From: Silicimonas sp.
GTDB lineage: Bacteria; Pseudomonadota; Alphaproteobacteria; Rhodobacterales; Rhodobacteraceae
Length of the DNA stretch: 64,000 nt
Assembly: GCA_022826385.1 (NCBI GenBank)
Contig: JAJDUZ010000031.1
Coordinates: 43,085-107,084 of the forward strand
Direction of reading: 5' to 3'
Below the pieces are notes generated by a model. That model was not told the origin of the DNA. It made no database searches and was given only the letters and a program-made list of their open reading frames with translations. This document shows positions 34,863 to 44,413 of this stretch, in pieces. Positions within the stretch are counted from its first letter, which is position 1; each line of letters begins with the position of its first letter. The translations under genes were made by a program, and so were the position numbers.

Positions 34863-35521
34863 GGGTCGTCCTTCAGATGCGGCATCGCCTTACGGAAGTA
34901 ATCAACCCCGGTGATCAACGTCAACGCAGCCGCCACCCAGAGAAGCCCGACACCACCCCACCACGTCAGACGCGCGGCCAGATCGATCCGTCGCAAGGAC
35001 AGGGGATCGTCGCCGCCCGCAAAGATCTCGGCGATCATCGCCTCATCCATGCCAACGGTACGGTCCAGCAGCATATGTCCGAAAATGCCGGTCCCGAACA
35101 GAACGGCAATCGCCACCATCTGGGCGGTCGTCTTCCACTTGGCAAGCTGCGTCACTTTCAGCGTGCCGGCCGTGTCGCCCAGAAACTCGCGCAGGCCCGA
35201 GACGAAGACCTCGCGGAAGATGATGACGGTGGCCGGCAGCAGGATGTAAGGGTCCATGCCCGCATAGCCCGTGATCACGAGAAGCGCGATCACCACCATC
35301 GCCTTGTCGGCAATCGGGTCCAGCATCGCGCCGAACTTCGATTCCTGCTTCCAGAGCCGGGCGAGATAGCCGTCGAACCAGTCCGTGACGGCCGCGCCAA
35401 CGAACAAGAGAAGCGCAAACCAGTCGGCCCAGGGCCGTGTGAAATAGAGGAACATCAGAACCACGCCGGGCGCTGCAAGCAGGCGGAGAATGGTCAGTGT
35501 ATTCGGCAGGTTCCAGGTCAT
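34859..35521 (-). CDS. pgsA: CDP-diacylglycerol--glycerol-3-phosphate 3-phosphatidyltransferase
   Basis: A 220-residue integral membrane enzyme for the first committed step of phosphatidylglycerol synthesis. The CDP-alcohol phosphatidyltransferase motif D-G-x2-A-R-x8-G-x3-D-x3-D is complete (DGYLARLWKQESKFGAMLDP continuing to IAD). The N-terminus MTWNLPNTLTILRLLAAPG is typical. Upstream codons before 35521 are not family-like. Confidence 0.95.
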   Translation of the reverse strand: MTWNLPNTLTILRLLAAPGVVLMFLYFTRPWADWFALLLFVGAAVTDWFDGYLARLWKQESKFGAMLDPIADKAMVVIALLVITGYAGMDPYILLPATVIIFREVFVSGLREFLGDTAGTLKVTQLAKWKTTAQMVAIAVLFGTGIFGHMLLDRTVGMDEAMIAEIFAGGDDPLSLRRIDLAARLTWWGGVGLLWVAAALTLITGVDYFRKAMPHLKDDP

Positions 35522-35646
35522 GCTGCCCCTGCATAATCGGCGCGCGCGGAAGAGGGAAGTGGTGCGCGACCACAACGCTCGCAATCGGCGGAAAATCCAC
35601 CTGATCTTGTCGTAATCCCGTTACACCCCCGCAATATGTGGGCGCC

Positions 35647-36291
35647 ATGAGACGGCTTCTCGCACGCCCCATCGGTTACAGCCGCGCCGAGTACCTTTCG
35701 GACGTCGCGGTGCATGTGGTGGGCGTCATCCTTGTCTCGGCCATCGTGCCGGCACTGGTTGTGCTCAGTGCGTTTGCCGGGCCCGAGAACAGTGTCTGGG
35801 GAACGCTGATTTACGGTGGCACCCTGACAGCGGTCATCTATTTCTCGGCCATCTACAACATCTTTCCGCACCCCCATTGGGAATGGCTGCTGAAGCGGCT
35901 GGATCATGCTGCGATCTTCCTCAAAATCGCTGGCACCTATACGGCGCTTGCCCTGATATCCGGCAAAGGCGGAGAGAGCATTCCGGGCGTCTGGGCCGTC
36001 GCCTGCCTTGGTGTCGCGCTGAAACTGGTCTCGCCCTACCGGTTTCGCTGGATTGCGCTGTTGCTCTATGTCGGGTTGGGCGTGGCTGTCGGGCTGTTCG
36101 CCGAAGGCATGATGTCGGACCTGCCCGACCTGACATTCGCTCTTCTGGCACTGGGCGGTGTAACCTTCCTGATCGGGGTCGGGTTCTACCTTTGGCAGGC
36201 ACTCCCGTTCCACTTCACCATCTGGCACGTCTTCGTGCTGAGCGGCTCGCTGCTGGTCTATGCCGGCATTCTGACCGCCGTCATGTCCTGA
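35647..36291 (+). CDS. hemolysin III/TrhA family membrane protein
   Basis: A 214-residue protein of the PAQR-like HlyIII family with about seven transmembrane segments. It contains SRAEYLSDVAVHVVGVILV, the conserved SAIYNIFPHPHWEWLLKRLDHAAIFLKIAGTYT (consecutive motifs at about 70-102) and FTIWHVFVLSGSLLVYAGI near the end. His and Asp residues of the putative zinc/hydrolase site are present. GTG 35638 is an alternative start. The 3' end overlaps the convergent methyltransferase by 11 nt. Confidence 0.88.
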   Translation: MRRLLARPIGYSRAEYLSDVAVHVVGVILVSAIVPALVVLSAFAGPENSVWGTLIYGGTLTAVIYFSAIYNIFPHPHWEWLLKRLDHAAIFLKIAGTYTALALISGKGGESIPGVWAVACLGVALKLVSPYRFRWIALLLYVGLGVAVGLFAEGMMSDLPDLTFALLALGGVTFLIGVGFYLWQALPFHFTIWHVFVLSGSLLVYAGILTAVMS

Positions 36292-37105
36292 CCGCCGAAA
36301 TCACCACCGAAGGCGCGGGCACCAGCCAGCCGCCTTCCACCTGCGCACCTTCTGCGCGGGCGCGGTCAGCCATGTCCGCCTGCACAGCGTCGCGCACCGC
36401 CTGTGTCTGGCCCGAGAACCGTTCCGCCGCGCGGACCGCACCGTGATAGAAGGCGGTAAAAAGGTCCTCGGGTTCCCGCACGAAGATCGCGCTATCGACA
36501 TCGCGCAAGGTGATGTCGTCAAAGCCTGCATCCTTCAGCATCGCAGTTGCCAGCGCCGGATCGACAAGCTGGTGGGCGTCGGGGCCGTCGGGGATTGGGA
36601 TTGAGGTGTCGCCATGCGCGGCGAAGGCCTCGAAGCTCCAGGCAAAGGCGCCAGACCGACCGGCCCCGTACCAGATCGAGAACGCCAGACGCCCGCCGGG
36701 CGCCAGAACCCGTGCAGCCTCGCCAAGGCCCTTGGCCGGATCGGGAAAATGCGGCACGCCGAACCCGATGGTGATCGCATCGAAACTGCCATCGGCAAAG
36801 GCCATCGCCATTGCGTCGCCCTGCAAGAACATCGCGTCTGGCACCGCCGCTTCGGCCAGCGAGACCATGGCGGGCGAGAAATCAAGGCCGACCACGTCAG
36901 CGCCACGTTCGACCAGTTCGCCCGAAACAACGCCGTGCCCGCAGCAGAGGTCCAAGACGCGCAACTCGGGCCCCGCCTGCACGGCGTCGGCCAGTGCCGT
37001 CGCCACGTGGGCGGTCGCGTGCGAAAACGCGTCGGCATAAGTGCGGGCAATCGACGGATCGGCCCAGCCGTTCCGCTCCATGGCTTCGAAGTCACGTGTG
37101 TCCAT
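36281..37105 (-). CDS. class I SAM-dependent methyltransferase
   Basis: A 274-residue methyltransferase with SAM motif I VLDLCCGHGVVSGELVERG at about 50-68, VVGLDFSPAMV, DGSFDAITIGFGVPHFPD and the post-motif LAPGGRLAFSIW. It resembles UbiE/Methyltransf_11 proteins, but the substrate is unknown. It lies 23 nt downstream of uvrC on the same strand, so it is probably co-transcribed with it. Confidence 0.82.
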   Translation of the reverse strand: MDTRDFEAMERNGWADPSIARTYADAFSHATAHVATALADAVQAGPELRVLDLCCGHGVVSGELVERGADVVGLDFSPAMVSLAEAAVPDAMFLQGDAMAMAFADGSFDAITIGFGVPHFPDPAKGLGEAARVLAPGGRLAFSIWYGAGRSGAFAWSFEAFAAHGDTSIPIPDGPDAHQLVDPALATAMLKDAGFDDITLRDVDSAIFVREPEDLFTAFYHGAVRAAERFSGQTQAVRDAVQADMADRARAEGAQVEGGWLVPAPSVVISAVRT

Positions 37106-37128
37106 GATCGGTCCCCCCAAGGGAAACC

Positions 37129-38994
37129 CTAGCTGGCGTGGAAGTAGTCGTAAATCGTCTCGGCCAACGCGTCCGAGATGCCATCGACCGCCTTCAGATC
37201 CTGCAGGGCCGCGCGGCTCACCGCCTTGGCCGATCCGAAATGCGCCAGAAGCGCCCGTTTCCGGGTCGCGCCAACGCCGGGCACATCGTCCAAAGGCGTC
37301 GCGCCCACGGCTTTCGCCCGTTTCGCGCGATGGGCGCCGATCGCGAACCGGTGGGCCTCGTCCCGCATCCGCTGGATGAAGTAGAGCACCGGGTCGCCGC
37401 GGCGCAGGGCAAAGGGCCGGCCACGATGGCGGTGGAATTCTTCCTTGCCCGCATCGCGGTCCACGCCCTTGGCAACGCCGACCATCGGCACGTCTTCAAC
37501 GCCCAGTTCCGACATCACCTCGTGCACGGCGCTGACCTGACCGGCACCGCCATCAATCAACAGCAGATCCGGCCATGCCTCGCTTTCGCGGTCGGGGTCT
37601 TCCTTCAACAGGCGTTTGAAGCGACGGGTCAGAACCTCGCGCATCATTCCAAAGTCATCGCCCGGCGTCAGGTCGGTGTCCTTGATGTTGAACTTGCGGT
37701 ACTGGCTCTTGATGAACCCTTCTGGCCCCGCAACGATCATGCCGCCGACGGCATTGGTGCCTTGAATATGCGAGTTGTCATAGACCTCGATCCGCGCTGG
37801 CGGGCCATCCAGTTCGAACGCCTCGGCCAATCCTTTCAGCAGTTTTGTCTGCGTCGCGGTTTCCGACATCTTGCGGGCCAGGCTTTCGCGGGCATTCCGC
37901 AACGCACCCGCCACAAGGTCCTTCTTCTCGCCCCGCTGCGGCACAAGGATTTCAACCTTGCGCCCGGCCTTGTCGGCCAAAGCCTCGGCCATCAGGTCGG
38001 CATCTTCGATCCCGTCCGACAACAGAAGCTGCCGGGGCGGTTCCTTGTCGTCATAGAACTGCCCGATGAAGGCCTGCATGACCTCGGACGGTCCGGCCCC
38101 AGCGCCGGTGCGCGGGTAATAGTCGCGGTTGCCCCAGTTCTGGTTCGCGCGAATGAAGAAGACCTGCACACAGGCCTGCCCGCCTTCCAGATGCAAGGCG
38201 ATCACGTCCGCCTCGGCCACGCCCGCCGGGTTCACCGCCTGTGCGCCCTGCACGAAGGTCAGCGCCTTCAGTCGGTCGCGCAACGCGGCGGCGCGCTCGA
38301 ACTCCATCGCGTCTGAAGCGGCCTGCATTTCTTCGGCCAGCTTCTCTTGCACCTTGGTCGTGCGCCCGCGCAAAAACCGTTCGGCATCCGCGACCAGATC
38401 GTCATAGGCCTCTTCCGAGATGTAGCCGACGCAAGGCGCACTGCAGCGCTTGATCTGATAGAGCAGGCAGGGCCGCGTCCGGCTGTCAAAAGTGGCGTCC
38501 GAGCAGTTCCGCAAAAGGAACACTTTCTGCAACTGGTTCAATGTCCGGTTCACGGCGCCCGCGCTGGCGAACGGGCCGAAGTAATCGCCCTTCTCTTTCT
38601 TCGCGCCCCGGTGCTTCTTGATCTGCGGGAAGCTATGTTCCTTCGAGACGAGGATGTTCGGGAACGACTTGTCGTCGCGCAGCAGCACGTTGTAGCGCGG
38701 CTTCAACTGCTTGATTAGATTCTGTTCCAGCAGCAGCGCTTCGGTCTCGGTCCTCGTCGTCAGCACCATCATCGAGGCCGTCTCGCGGATCATCCGCGCG
38801 ATCCGCGGCGAGTGCCCGGTCGGGCGCGCATAGGACGACACGCGCGCCTTCAGGTTCCGCGCCTTGCCCACGTACAAAACCGCCCCTTTCGCATCCAGCA
38901 TGCGATAGACTCCGGGCGACCCGTCCAGCGTCTTGAGGAACGCCTGAATGACCGTATGGCCGGTCTTGATGGGGGTGTCTGATGCGTCTTCCAT
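37129..38994 (-). CDS. uvrC: excinuclease ABC subunit C
   Basis: A 621-residue UvrC, which makes both incisions in nucleotide excision repair. The GIY-YIG domain begins [30 protein letters not shown] (as consecutive motifs, about 22-52). A Cys cluster (LLRNCSD ... [15 protein letters not shown]) and the UVR motif near [14 protein letters not shown] follow. The RNase H-like C-terminal nuclease starts [11 protein letters not shown] with [11 protein letters not shown], and helix-hairpin-helix motifs ([21 protein letters not shown]) end it. The start at 38994 matches the usual short N-terminus. Confidence 0.97.
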   Translation of the reverse strand: MEDASDTPIKTGHTVIQAFLKTLDGSPGVYRMLDAKGAVLYVGKARNLKARVSSYARPTGHSPRIARMIRETASMMVLTTRTETEALLLEQNLIKQLKPRYNVLLRDDKSFPNILVSKEHSFPQIKKHRGAKKEKGDYFGPFASAGAVNRTLNQLQKVFLLRNCSDATFDSRTRPCLLYQIKRCSAPCVGYISEEAYDDLVADAERFLRGRTTKVQEKLAEEMQAASDAMEFERAAALRDRLKALTFVQGAQAVNPAGVAEADVIALHLEGGQACVQVFFIRANQNWGNRDYYPRTGAGAGPSEVMQAFIGQFYDDKEPPRQLLLSDGIEDADLMAEALADKAGRKVEILVPQRGEKKDLVAGALRNARESLARKMSETATQTKLLKGLAEAFELDGPPARIEVYDNSHIQGTNAVGGMIVAGPEGFIKSQYRKFNIKDTDLTPGDDFGMMREVLTRRFKRLLKEDPDRESEAWPDLLLIDGGAGQVSAVHEVMSELGVEDVPMVGVAKGVDRDAGKEEFHRHRGRPFALRRGDPVLYFIQRMRDEAHRFAIGAHRAKRAKAVGATPLDDVPGVGATRKRALLAHFGSAKAVSRAALQDLKAVDGISDALAETIYDYFHAS

Positions 38995-39289
38995 GATTCT
39001 CGACTTGGCTGCACAAATCACAACAGGGTGACAAGACAAAAGCTGTTCACAGAAACTGTGGATAACCCTTTGGACAAGAATACCCCAGTTTGAAATTTCC
39101 CTTAAATTCAATGCGCTTTGGCGATTTGCCTAATTTTTAGGCGGTATTATAGACGGCTGATTTTAAAGGGAATTTTTTATCCAAAACACAAGCGACTGAA
39201 AATACTAACATTTTTGTGACAGTTTCTCTGCCTGACGCCACGTCGTGCAAAACTTCCGTCTGACTGCACTGACAGGGGGCCTGTACACC
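38995..39289. other. uvrC-SDR intergenic region
   Basis: About 295 nt without a gene, AT-richer than its surroundings. On the minus strand it holds the uvrC upstream region. It contains one perfect DnaA box (TTATCCACA, minus strand, 39065-39057) inside a CACAG...CTGTG dyad. Around 39125-39141 is the hairpin GCCTAA-TTT-TTAGGC. Approximate inverted copies of TTTCCCTTAAA and TTTAAAGGGAA flank this hairpin. No convincing ORF. Confidence 0.6.
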
Positions 39290-40075
39290 CTACTCGACAC
39301 CCTGCACATCGGGCGTTTCCCAACCCAGATGCTGGCCGCCATCGATGCAGATCAGCTGCCCCGTGACGGTCGGCGCATCCATGAAATAGCCCACCGCATG
39401 ACTGATGTCCGACGGCCCGGCGCCACGCTTCAAAACCGTGTTGGCGCGTTGGGCCGCAAAATGCGCGCGAGATTGCCGCGCACCCTGCATGGTCGGCCCC
39501 GGTCCGATCGCATTCACCCGGATCGCGGGGGCCAGTGCTTGCGCACTGGTCTGGGTCAATGCCCACAATCCCATCTTGGCAATCGTGTAAGACGCGAAAT
39601 GCGGCGTCAGCTTGCGGACCCGCTGGTCGATCATGTTGATGATCAATGCGCGCGCCGTGGGTTCATTCCACTCACCGCCCACCTCGGGCTCTGGCGCCTG
39701 CTCGGCGAAGCGCTGCGTCAACACGAAGGGCGCGCGCAGATTGCTCTCCAGATGCCGGTCCCAGCTTTCGCGCGTGCCGGTCTCCAGCGTGTCATGCTCG
39801 AAGATCGACGCCGAGTTGACCAGCACCGTCAAAGGCCCGCCCATCGCTTCGACCGCGCGCGGCACCAGCGCCTGCATGTCATCTTCCGCGGTCAGGTCTG
39901 CCCCCATCGCCACAGCATGGACACCCATCGCCCGGCATTCGGCCACGACCTCGTCTGCCTCGCCGGCTGAACTGTTGTAGTGGACGACCACGCCCAACCC
40001 GCGCCCTGCCAGATACAGCGCTATTTCGCGGCCAAGCCTCTTGCCCGCGCCCGTGACCAATGCGTTTCCGTTCAT
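39290..40075 (-). CDS. SDR family oxidoreductase (pteridine/dihydromonapterin reductase-like)
   Basis: A 261-residue short-chain dehydrogenase with LVTGAGKRLGREIALYLAGRG, a cofactor loop ending in a TGxxKRLGR pattern like FolM/PTR1 pteridine reductases. NSASIF, NMIDQRV and SYTIAKMGL (Tyr-Lys pair) follow, then an IRVNAIGPGP block. The catalytic Ser of classical SDRs is replaced by Asp in MIDQRV, as in FolM. It overlaps the antiporter gene by 4 nt, the last gene of that operon. Confidence 0.8.
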   Translation of the reverse strand: MNGNALVTGAGKRLGREIALYLAGRGLGVVVHYNSSAGEADEVVAECRAMGVHAVAMGADLTAEDDMQALVPRAVEAMGGPLTVLVNSASIFEHDTLETGTRESWDRHLESNLRAPFVLTQRFAEQAPEPEVGGEWNEPTARALIINMIDQRVRKLTPHFASYTIAKMGLWALTQTSAQALAPAIRVNAIGPGPTMQGARQSRAHFAAQRANTVLKRGAGPSDISHAVGYFMDAPTVTGQLICIDGGQHLGWETPDVQGVE

Positions 40076-41034
40076 CCGTGCAACACCACCATTATGATGT
40101 AGAGGATATAGAGCACGGAAAGCGCAAATCCCCAACGGCGGGTCATATTGAGCTTTCGGTTGAACACGAAGGGCGCAATCAGCAGTGACGCCGCCAGCAT
40201 CGCCCAAAGGTCATAGGCCAGGAACGGATGCACCACGGGCACATCTCCGACCATCACGGTCACACCCATGATGGCGAGGATGTTGAACATGTTCGAGCCG
40301 ATTACGTTCCCCAGCGCCACATCCGCCTGCCGACGGATCGCGGCCATGACGGTTGTTGCCAGTTCGGGCAGCGAGGTGCCAAGCGCCACCAGCGTCAACC
40401 CGATCACGCTGTCCGACACGCCGAACATCTCGGCAATTTCGACGGCACTATCGACGAACATGTCAGCGCCAAGCGGCAGACCGATGATGCCAAGAAGGAT
40501 GAAAGCGGCGATCTTCCAGCCGGGGATCGTCGGGTCGGCCCCTTCGACCTCTTCCTCGTCCGTCGCGCGTGCGGCTTTCATCTCGCGCCGATGCTTCATT
40601 GCATCCCGCGCCTGATCCCACAGGACATAAGCCAGCAAAGCCAACAGGATAAGACCGTGCCACCACGTCAGCGGCGCCGTGAAACAAAGCGCGATGAACA
40701 CCAGCGTGACCGCGATCATCGTCTTGTAGCTCTTGCTAGTATCGAAGCCTGACGTGTGAAGCTTCGAAATCAGCGCCGGAACGCCAAGCACAAGCAGGAT
40801 ATTCGTGGTGTTCGACCCCACGACATTACCCAGGGCCAGCCCCGGCGCCCCTGTCATCACGGCTTCGACCGAGATCAGAAGCTCGGGCGCCGATGTGCCG
40901 AAGGCCACGATCGTCAGGCTGACGATCAACGCCGGAACACCAAGCCTCAGCGCCACGTTCACCGCACCGCGAACCAGAAGATCACCCGCCAGAAGCAGGA
41001 TCACCAGACCCAGAATACCGCTTATCCAGACCAA
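40072..41034 (-). CDS. calcium/sodium antiporter (CaCA family)
   Basis: A 320-residue inner-membrane antiporter with two homologous halves, each bearing the alpha-repeat: VAFGTSAPELLISVEA...GNVVGSNTTNILLVLG and VALGTSLPELATTVMA...GNVIGSNMFNILAIMG. Ten or so transmembrane helices, with a charged cytoplasmic loop around 145-170 (DEEEVEGAD). TTG start just 4 nt after the stop of the small zinc-ribbon-like gene. Confidence 0.93.
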   Translation of the reverse strand: MVWISGILGLVILLLAGDLLVRGAVNVALRLGVPALIVSLTIVAFGTSAPELLISVEAVMTGAPGLALGNVVGSNTTNILLVLGVPALISKLHTSGFDTSKSYKTMIAVTLVFIALCFTAPLTWWHGLILLALLAYVLWDQARDAMKHRREMKAARATDEEEVEGADPTIPGWKIAAFILLGIIGLPLGADMFVDSAVEIAEMFGVSDSVIGLTLVALGTSLPELATTVMAAIRRQADVALGNVIGSNMFNILAIMGVTVMVGDVPVVHPFLAYDLWAMLAASLLIAPFVFNRKLNMTRRWGFALSVLYILYIIMVVLHG

Positions 41035-41038
41035 ACCG

Positions 41039-41203
41039 TCAGCCTTTCTTGCAGGCGCAGGGCCCGGACCCGATCAGATGTCGCCCGCAAGTCTTGCAGC
41101 GCGCGGTCTTCTGACGCCGCTTCGGCAACAGAAGGCTCAGCTTGCCAAACATGCCAAGCACCGCAACGAAGACCAGAAACAGGGTGACGATCTTCAGGAC
41201 CAT
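41039..41203 (-). CDS. 54-residue membrane-anchored zinc-ribbon-like protein
   Basis: A 54-codon ORF between the SppA-like gene and the antiporter, all three tightly packed (gaps of 6 and 4 nt). It has one N-terminal transmembrane helix (residues about 4-26) and a basic stretch (KRRQK). The tail has four Cys arranged CxxC...CxC (CKTCGRHLIGSGPCACKKG), fitting a zinc ribbon or knuckle. The ORF starts at ATG 41203 and has no frame disruption. The family is not recognised by name; too short for usual ORF cut-offs. Confidence 0.75.
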   Translation of the reverse strand: MVLKIVTLFLVFVAVLGMFGKLSLLLPKRRQKTARCKTCGRHLIGSGPCACKKG

Positions 41204-41209
41204 GGCGCG

Positions 41210-42007
41210 TCAGAGCCCGAAGCGGGCAAAAGCCGCGCGGTCCTCGACCTCGGCCATCGCGTCGCCCACGATCCGGGCGCCGAAACGCGACAGCAAAGGC
41301 TTTCGCTGGGCATAGGGCTTCAGCACAACCTTGTCGCCGAAGACCTCTTTCATCTTCGGCACCAGATGCCCGACGCCATCGATCAGCCCGGTCGGCATCG
41401 CTTCGTCGCCCACGAAAACGGACCCATCGAAGAGTTCCATCTCGGCATTCAACCGGTCGCCGCGCCGGGTCTTCACATGGTCGATGAAGCCCGCATGGAT
41501 ATGCTCCTGCAGCGCCTTGATGCGGGCCACGTCCTCGTCCTTCTCGGGCCGGAACGGGTCGGCAAGGCTCTTCGATTTGCCTGCCGTATAAACCCGGCGT
41601 TCGATCCCATAGCGGCTCATCAACTCGTTGAAGCCGAAGCCAGCCGAGATCACGCCGATCGAACCGGTGATCGAGTGTCGGTCGACCCAGATCTCATCCG
41701 CTGCACAGGCGATGTAATACCCGCCCGAGGCCGCAACGTCCTCGACAAAGGCATAGACCTTCACCTCTTTCTCTTCGGCCAAGCGGCGAATGCGCGCCGC
41801 AATCAGCGACGACTGCGTCGGTGATCCGCCGGGCGAATTGATCGACAGGGCGACCGCTTCCGGTTTGCCCTTGGTGAAGGCTTTCTGGATCAGACCGGCC
41901 AAGGCCTGGTCGTTCAACGTGCCGCGACTGCCCGCTGCGATGACGCCTTGCAGACGCAGAACGGACACGACCGGCGGTGATTTTACGAACGGAATGAAGC
42001 GCCTCAT
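41210..42007 (-). CDS. SppA/SohB-like S49 peptidase
   Basis: A 265-residue S49 serine protease that degrades signal peptides or membrane proteins. Family blocks: INSPGGSPTQSSLI, EDVAASGGYYIACAADEIW, the nucleophile region SITGSIGVISAGFG and the Lys region VYTAGKSKSLADPFR. There is no clear transmembrane helix at the N-terminus, so it may be peripheral or anchored via its small neighbour. First gene of a four-gene operon with the zinc-ribbon-like protein, antiporter and SDR. Confidence 0.9.
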   Translation of the reverse strand: MRRFIPFVKSPPVVSVLRLQGVIAAGSRGTLNDQALAGLIQKAFTKGKPEAVALSINSPGGSPTQSSLIAARIRRLAEEKEVKVYAFVEDVAASGGYYIACAADEIWVDRHSITGSIGVISAGFGFNELMSRYGIERRVYTAGKSKSLADPFRPEKDEDVARIKALQEHIHAGFIDHVKTRRGDRLNAEMELFDGSVFVGDEAMPTGLIDGVGHLVPKMKEVFGDKVVLKPYAQRKPLLSRFGARIVGDAMAEVEDRAAFARFGL

Positions 42008-42092
42008 GGGCGGACATCTAAGGCGGCATGTGACCCGCAACAAGCGGTTAGCCGGGATTAATGCGCAATTGATCGCCGCGCGCGCGCATTCA

Positions 42093-42644
42093 TCAATTAT
42101 TGAGACCGCTTTCGGCATCCAGAGGCCGGACCAGCCACCTTGTCCGCACGACCGACGCCAGCGTCGGCGGTGCTTTCTCCAGCGTGTATCCCGCTGCCTC
42201 GGCGCTCTCGCCAAGGCGCGCCATGACCGTCTCGCGCGGCGCCGAAACCCACGCCGCACCAAACGTCACGTTGCCGATGTCGCGCGTCCGAATGATGAAC
42301 GTCCGCCCTCCATAGGCACCGCCGTCATGGATCGAAACGTCTTCGATCCTTGACCAACTCAGGTCCGACACGCGCGCGCCGCGTAGCACCTGCCGCGCCT
42401 CAAGTTGAAAGCCACCCGGCCGGAACGTGATCCGTGCCGCATTGATCGGCGGTCGCCGCCAAAGCCACGCGGCCCAGGCCAGCATCGCGGCGCCAAGCCC
42501 GATACAGGCATACGAAAAACCGCGCGCATCAGGCGCAAGGAAGCTCAGCGAATCGACCCCGAAGTAAAGCGGCAAGACCGCGAACAAGCCGACGAACCCG
42601 CAAAGCCATTTGTTGAGGTTCGGGTTCGGCCCGATATCCGTCAT
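42093..42644 (-). CDS. hypothetical membrane protein with PH-like domain
   Basis: A 183-residue protein with two transmembrane helices (WLCGFVGLFAVLPLYFGV, about 13-30, and YACIGLGAAMLAWAAWLW, about 45-62). A soluble part follows with RPGGFQLEARQ ... LSWSRIEDVSIHDGGAYGGRTFIIRT, reminiscent of a bacterial PH domain. No function known. It is 85 nt upstream of the SppA-like gene on the same strand. Confidence 0.65.
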   Translation of the reverse strand: MTDIGPNPNLNKWLCGFVGLFAVLPLYFGVDSLSFLAPDARGFSYACIGLGAAMLAWAAWLWRRPPINAARITFRPGGFQLEARQVLRGARVSDLSWSRIEDVSIHDGGAYGGRTFIIRTRDIGNVTFGAAWVSAPRETVMARLGESAEAAGYTLEKAPPTLASVVRTRWLVRPLDAESGLNN

Positions 42645-42686
42645 GTTGCACCTGCCCCCACGCAGAGCACCGCCAACCGGCCAGGC

Positions 42687-44345
42687 TCAGCTCGGATCCC
42701 GCCACCGGTTGACGATCGGATAGCGCCGATCCAGCCAGAACGCCCGCTTCGTCAACCGCGCCCCCGGCGCCGACTGGAACCGCTTGTACTCGGCGATATA
42801 GATCAACCGTTCGACCTTCTTGACGGTTTCGCGGTCAAAGCCCATCGCCACGACCTCGGCCACCGATTTTTCGTCATCGATCAACGCTTCGAGGATACGG
42901 TCGAGATCCGCATATTCCGGCAGGGAGTCACTGTCTTTCTGATCTTCCCGCAACTCGGCGGTGGGCGGCTTGTCGATCACGCGGGGCGGAATGACCTCGC
43001 CCGCCGGCCCCAGCATCCAGTCCCGATGATTGGCATTCCGCCAGCGGCAGGTCTCGAAGACCCGCATCTTGTAGAGATCCTTGATCGGGTTATAGCCGCC
43101 CGCCATGTCACCATAGATGGTGGCATAACCCACCGCGACCTCGGACTTGTTGCCGGTCGTCAGCAGCATCTCGCCAAACTTGTTCGACAGCGCCATCAAA
43201 ATCACACCCCGCAGGCGCGACTGGATATTCTCCTCGGTCACATCCGGTTCGGTGCCGTGGAACAAAGGCGCCAACGCCTCGGTGACCGCGGCGCGCGGCC
43301 CAGAGATCGGCACGGTGTCCAGCTTGCAGCCAAGCGCCTTGGCGACGGCGGCGGCATCCTCCAGCGAGGCATCAGACGTGTATTCCGACGGCAACATCAC
43401 GCAGCGCACGTTCTCGGGCCCAAGCGCATCGGCCGCGATTGTTGCAACAATCGCGCTATCGATCCCGCCCGACAGGCCCAGAAGCGCCTTCGAAAACCCG
43501 GTCTTCCGGAAATAGTCGCGCGTCGCTTCGACCATCACCCGGTAATCCTGCTCCCACTCGTCCGGCAAAGCCGCGATATCGCCCTTAAGCGCGCGCCAGC
43601 CCGCTTCGGTCTCTTCGAAATCAACCTGAACGATCGCCTCGTCAAAGACCGGCAGGCGCACGGCAATCTCGCCGCCCGGGTTCAAAACGAACGAGCCGCC
43701 ATCGAACACCTGGTCATCCTGCCCGCCCACCATGTTGAGATAGACCAGCGGCAACCCGGTCTCGACCACGCGCGAGACCATCACGTTCAGCCGCGTGTCG
43801 AACTTGCCGCGGTAATAGGGCGAGCCGTTGGGCACGACCAAAATTTCGGCCCCCGATTCCTCCAGCGCCTCGGGCACTTCCTCGTGCCACGCATCTTCGC
43901 AGATCGGCGTGCCCACCCGCACGACCCCCAGATCATAGGGCCCCCCAAGCGGGCCCTTGTCGTAAAGCCGCACTTCGTCGAACACCGTTTCATTCGGCAG
44001 ATCATGCTTCAACACCTGCCGCACCAGACGCCCGTCCTTCAGCACATGATACGCATTGTAAAGCTTGTCGCCTTGAATAAGCGGGCACCCGACGGCCAAG
44101 GCAGGCCCATCGGCACAGTCTGCCATCAATGCCTCGACATGGGCCATCGCATCCCGCACGAAGGCGGGCTTCATCACCAGATCCTGCGTCTGGTAGCCAG
44201 TGATGAACATCTCTGGCAGCGCCACCATGTCGGCACCCGCCGCGCGTCCGGCCTCCCATGCGCGCTTTGCCAGCGCCGCATTCCCCGCCAGATCGCCCAC
44301 CGTCGGGTTCATCTGTGCCAATGTCAGCCGAAACGTCTGGCCCAT
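42687..44345 (-). CDS. nadE: glutamine-dependent NAD+ synthetase
   Basis: A 552-residue two-domain enzyme making NAD from deamido-NAD. The N-terminal nitrilase-fold glutaminase has ALPEMFITGY (Glu), VLKHDLPN (Lys) and TPICEDAWHEEVPEAL (Cys). The C-terminal synthetase has the PP-loop LGLSGGIDSAIVATIAADAL, LLTTGNKSEVAVGYATIYGDMAGG (adjacent blocks) and a PPTAELREDQKDSDSLP segment. The start MGQTFRLTLAQMNPTVGD at 44345 excludes a 24-codon extension lying in repeat copy 5. Confidence 0.96.
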   Translation of the reverse strand: MGQTFRLTLAQMNPTVGDLAGNAALAKRAWEAGRAAGADMVALPEMFITGYQTQDLVMKPAFVRDAMAHVEALMADCADGPALAVGCPLIQGDKLYNAYHVLKDGRLVRQVLKHDLPNETVFDEVRLYDKGPLGGPYDLGVVRVGTPICEDAWHEEVPEALEESGAEILVVPNGSPYYRGKFDTRLNVMVSRVVETGLPLVYLNMVGGQDDQVFDGGSFVLNPGGEIAVRLPVFDEAIVQVDFEETEAGWRALKGDIAALPDEWEQDYRVMVEATRDYFRKTGFSKALLGLSGGIDSAIVATIAADALGPENVRCVMLPSEYTSDASLEDAAAVAKALGCKLDTVPISGPRAAVTEALAPLFHGTEPDVTEENIQSRLRGVILMALSNKFGEMLLTTGNKSEVAVGYATIYGDMAGGYNPIKDLYKMRVFETCRWRNANHRDWMLGPAGEVIPPRVIDKPPTAELREDQKDSDSLPEYADLDRILEALIDDEKSVAEVVAMGFDRETVKKVERLIYIAEYKRFQSAPGARLTKRAFWLDRRYPIVNRWRDPS

Positions 44346-44358
44346 ATACCCCAGGCCT

Positions 44359-44413
44359 CCTTCGCCTGTTCGAAAGTATCCCGGGGGAGCGCGAGGGGGC
44401 AGCGCCCCCTCGC
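44359..44413 (-). repeat. intergenic stem-loop repeat, copy 5
   Basis: A perfect 10-bp stem with AGC loop (44391-44400/44404-44413), followed on the minus strand by CCCCCGGGATACTTTCGAAC and AGGCGAAGG. It lies immediately upstream of nadE and between divergent genes, like copy 3, so it sits in the nadE leader and not after a gene. Confidence 0.75.

Noticed and set aside
39057..39065. Perfect DnaA box as evidence for a replication origin
   Set aside because: Only one box, no cluster, no dnaA/parA/hemE-type neighbours and no repC genes; not an origin on this evidence.
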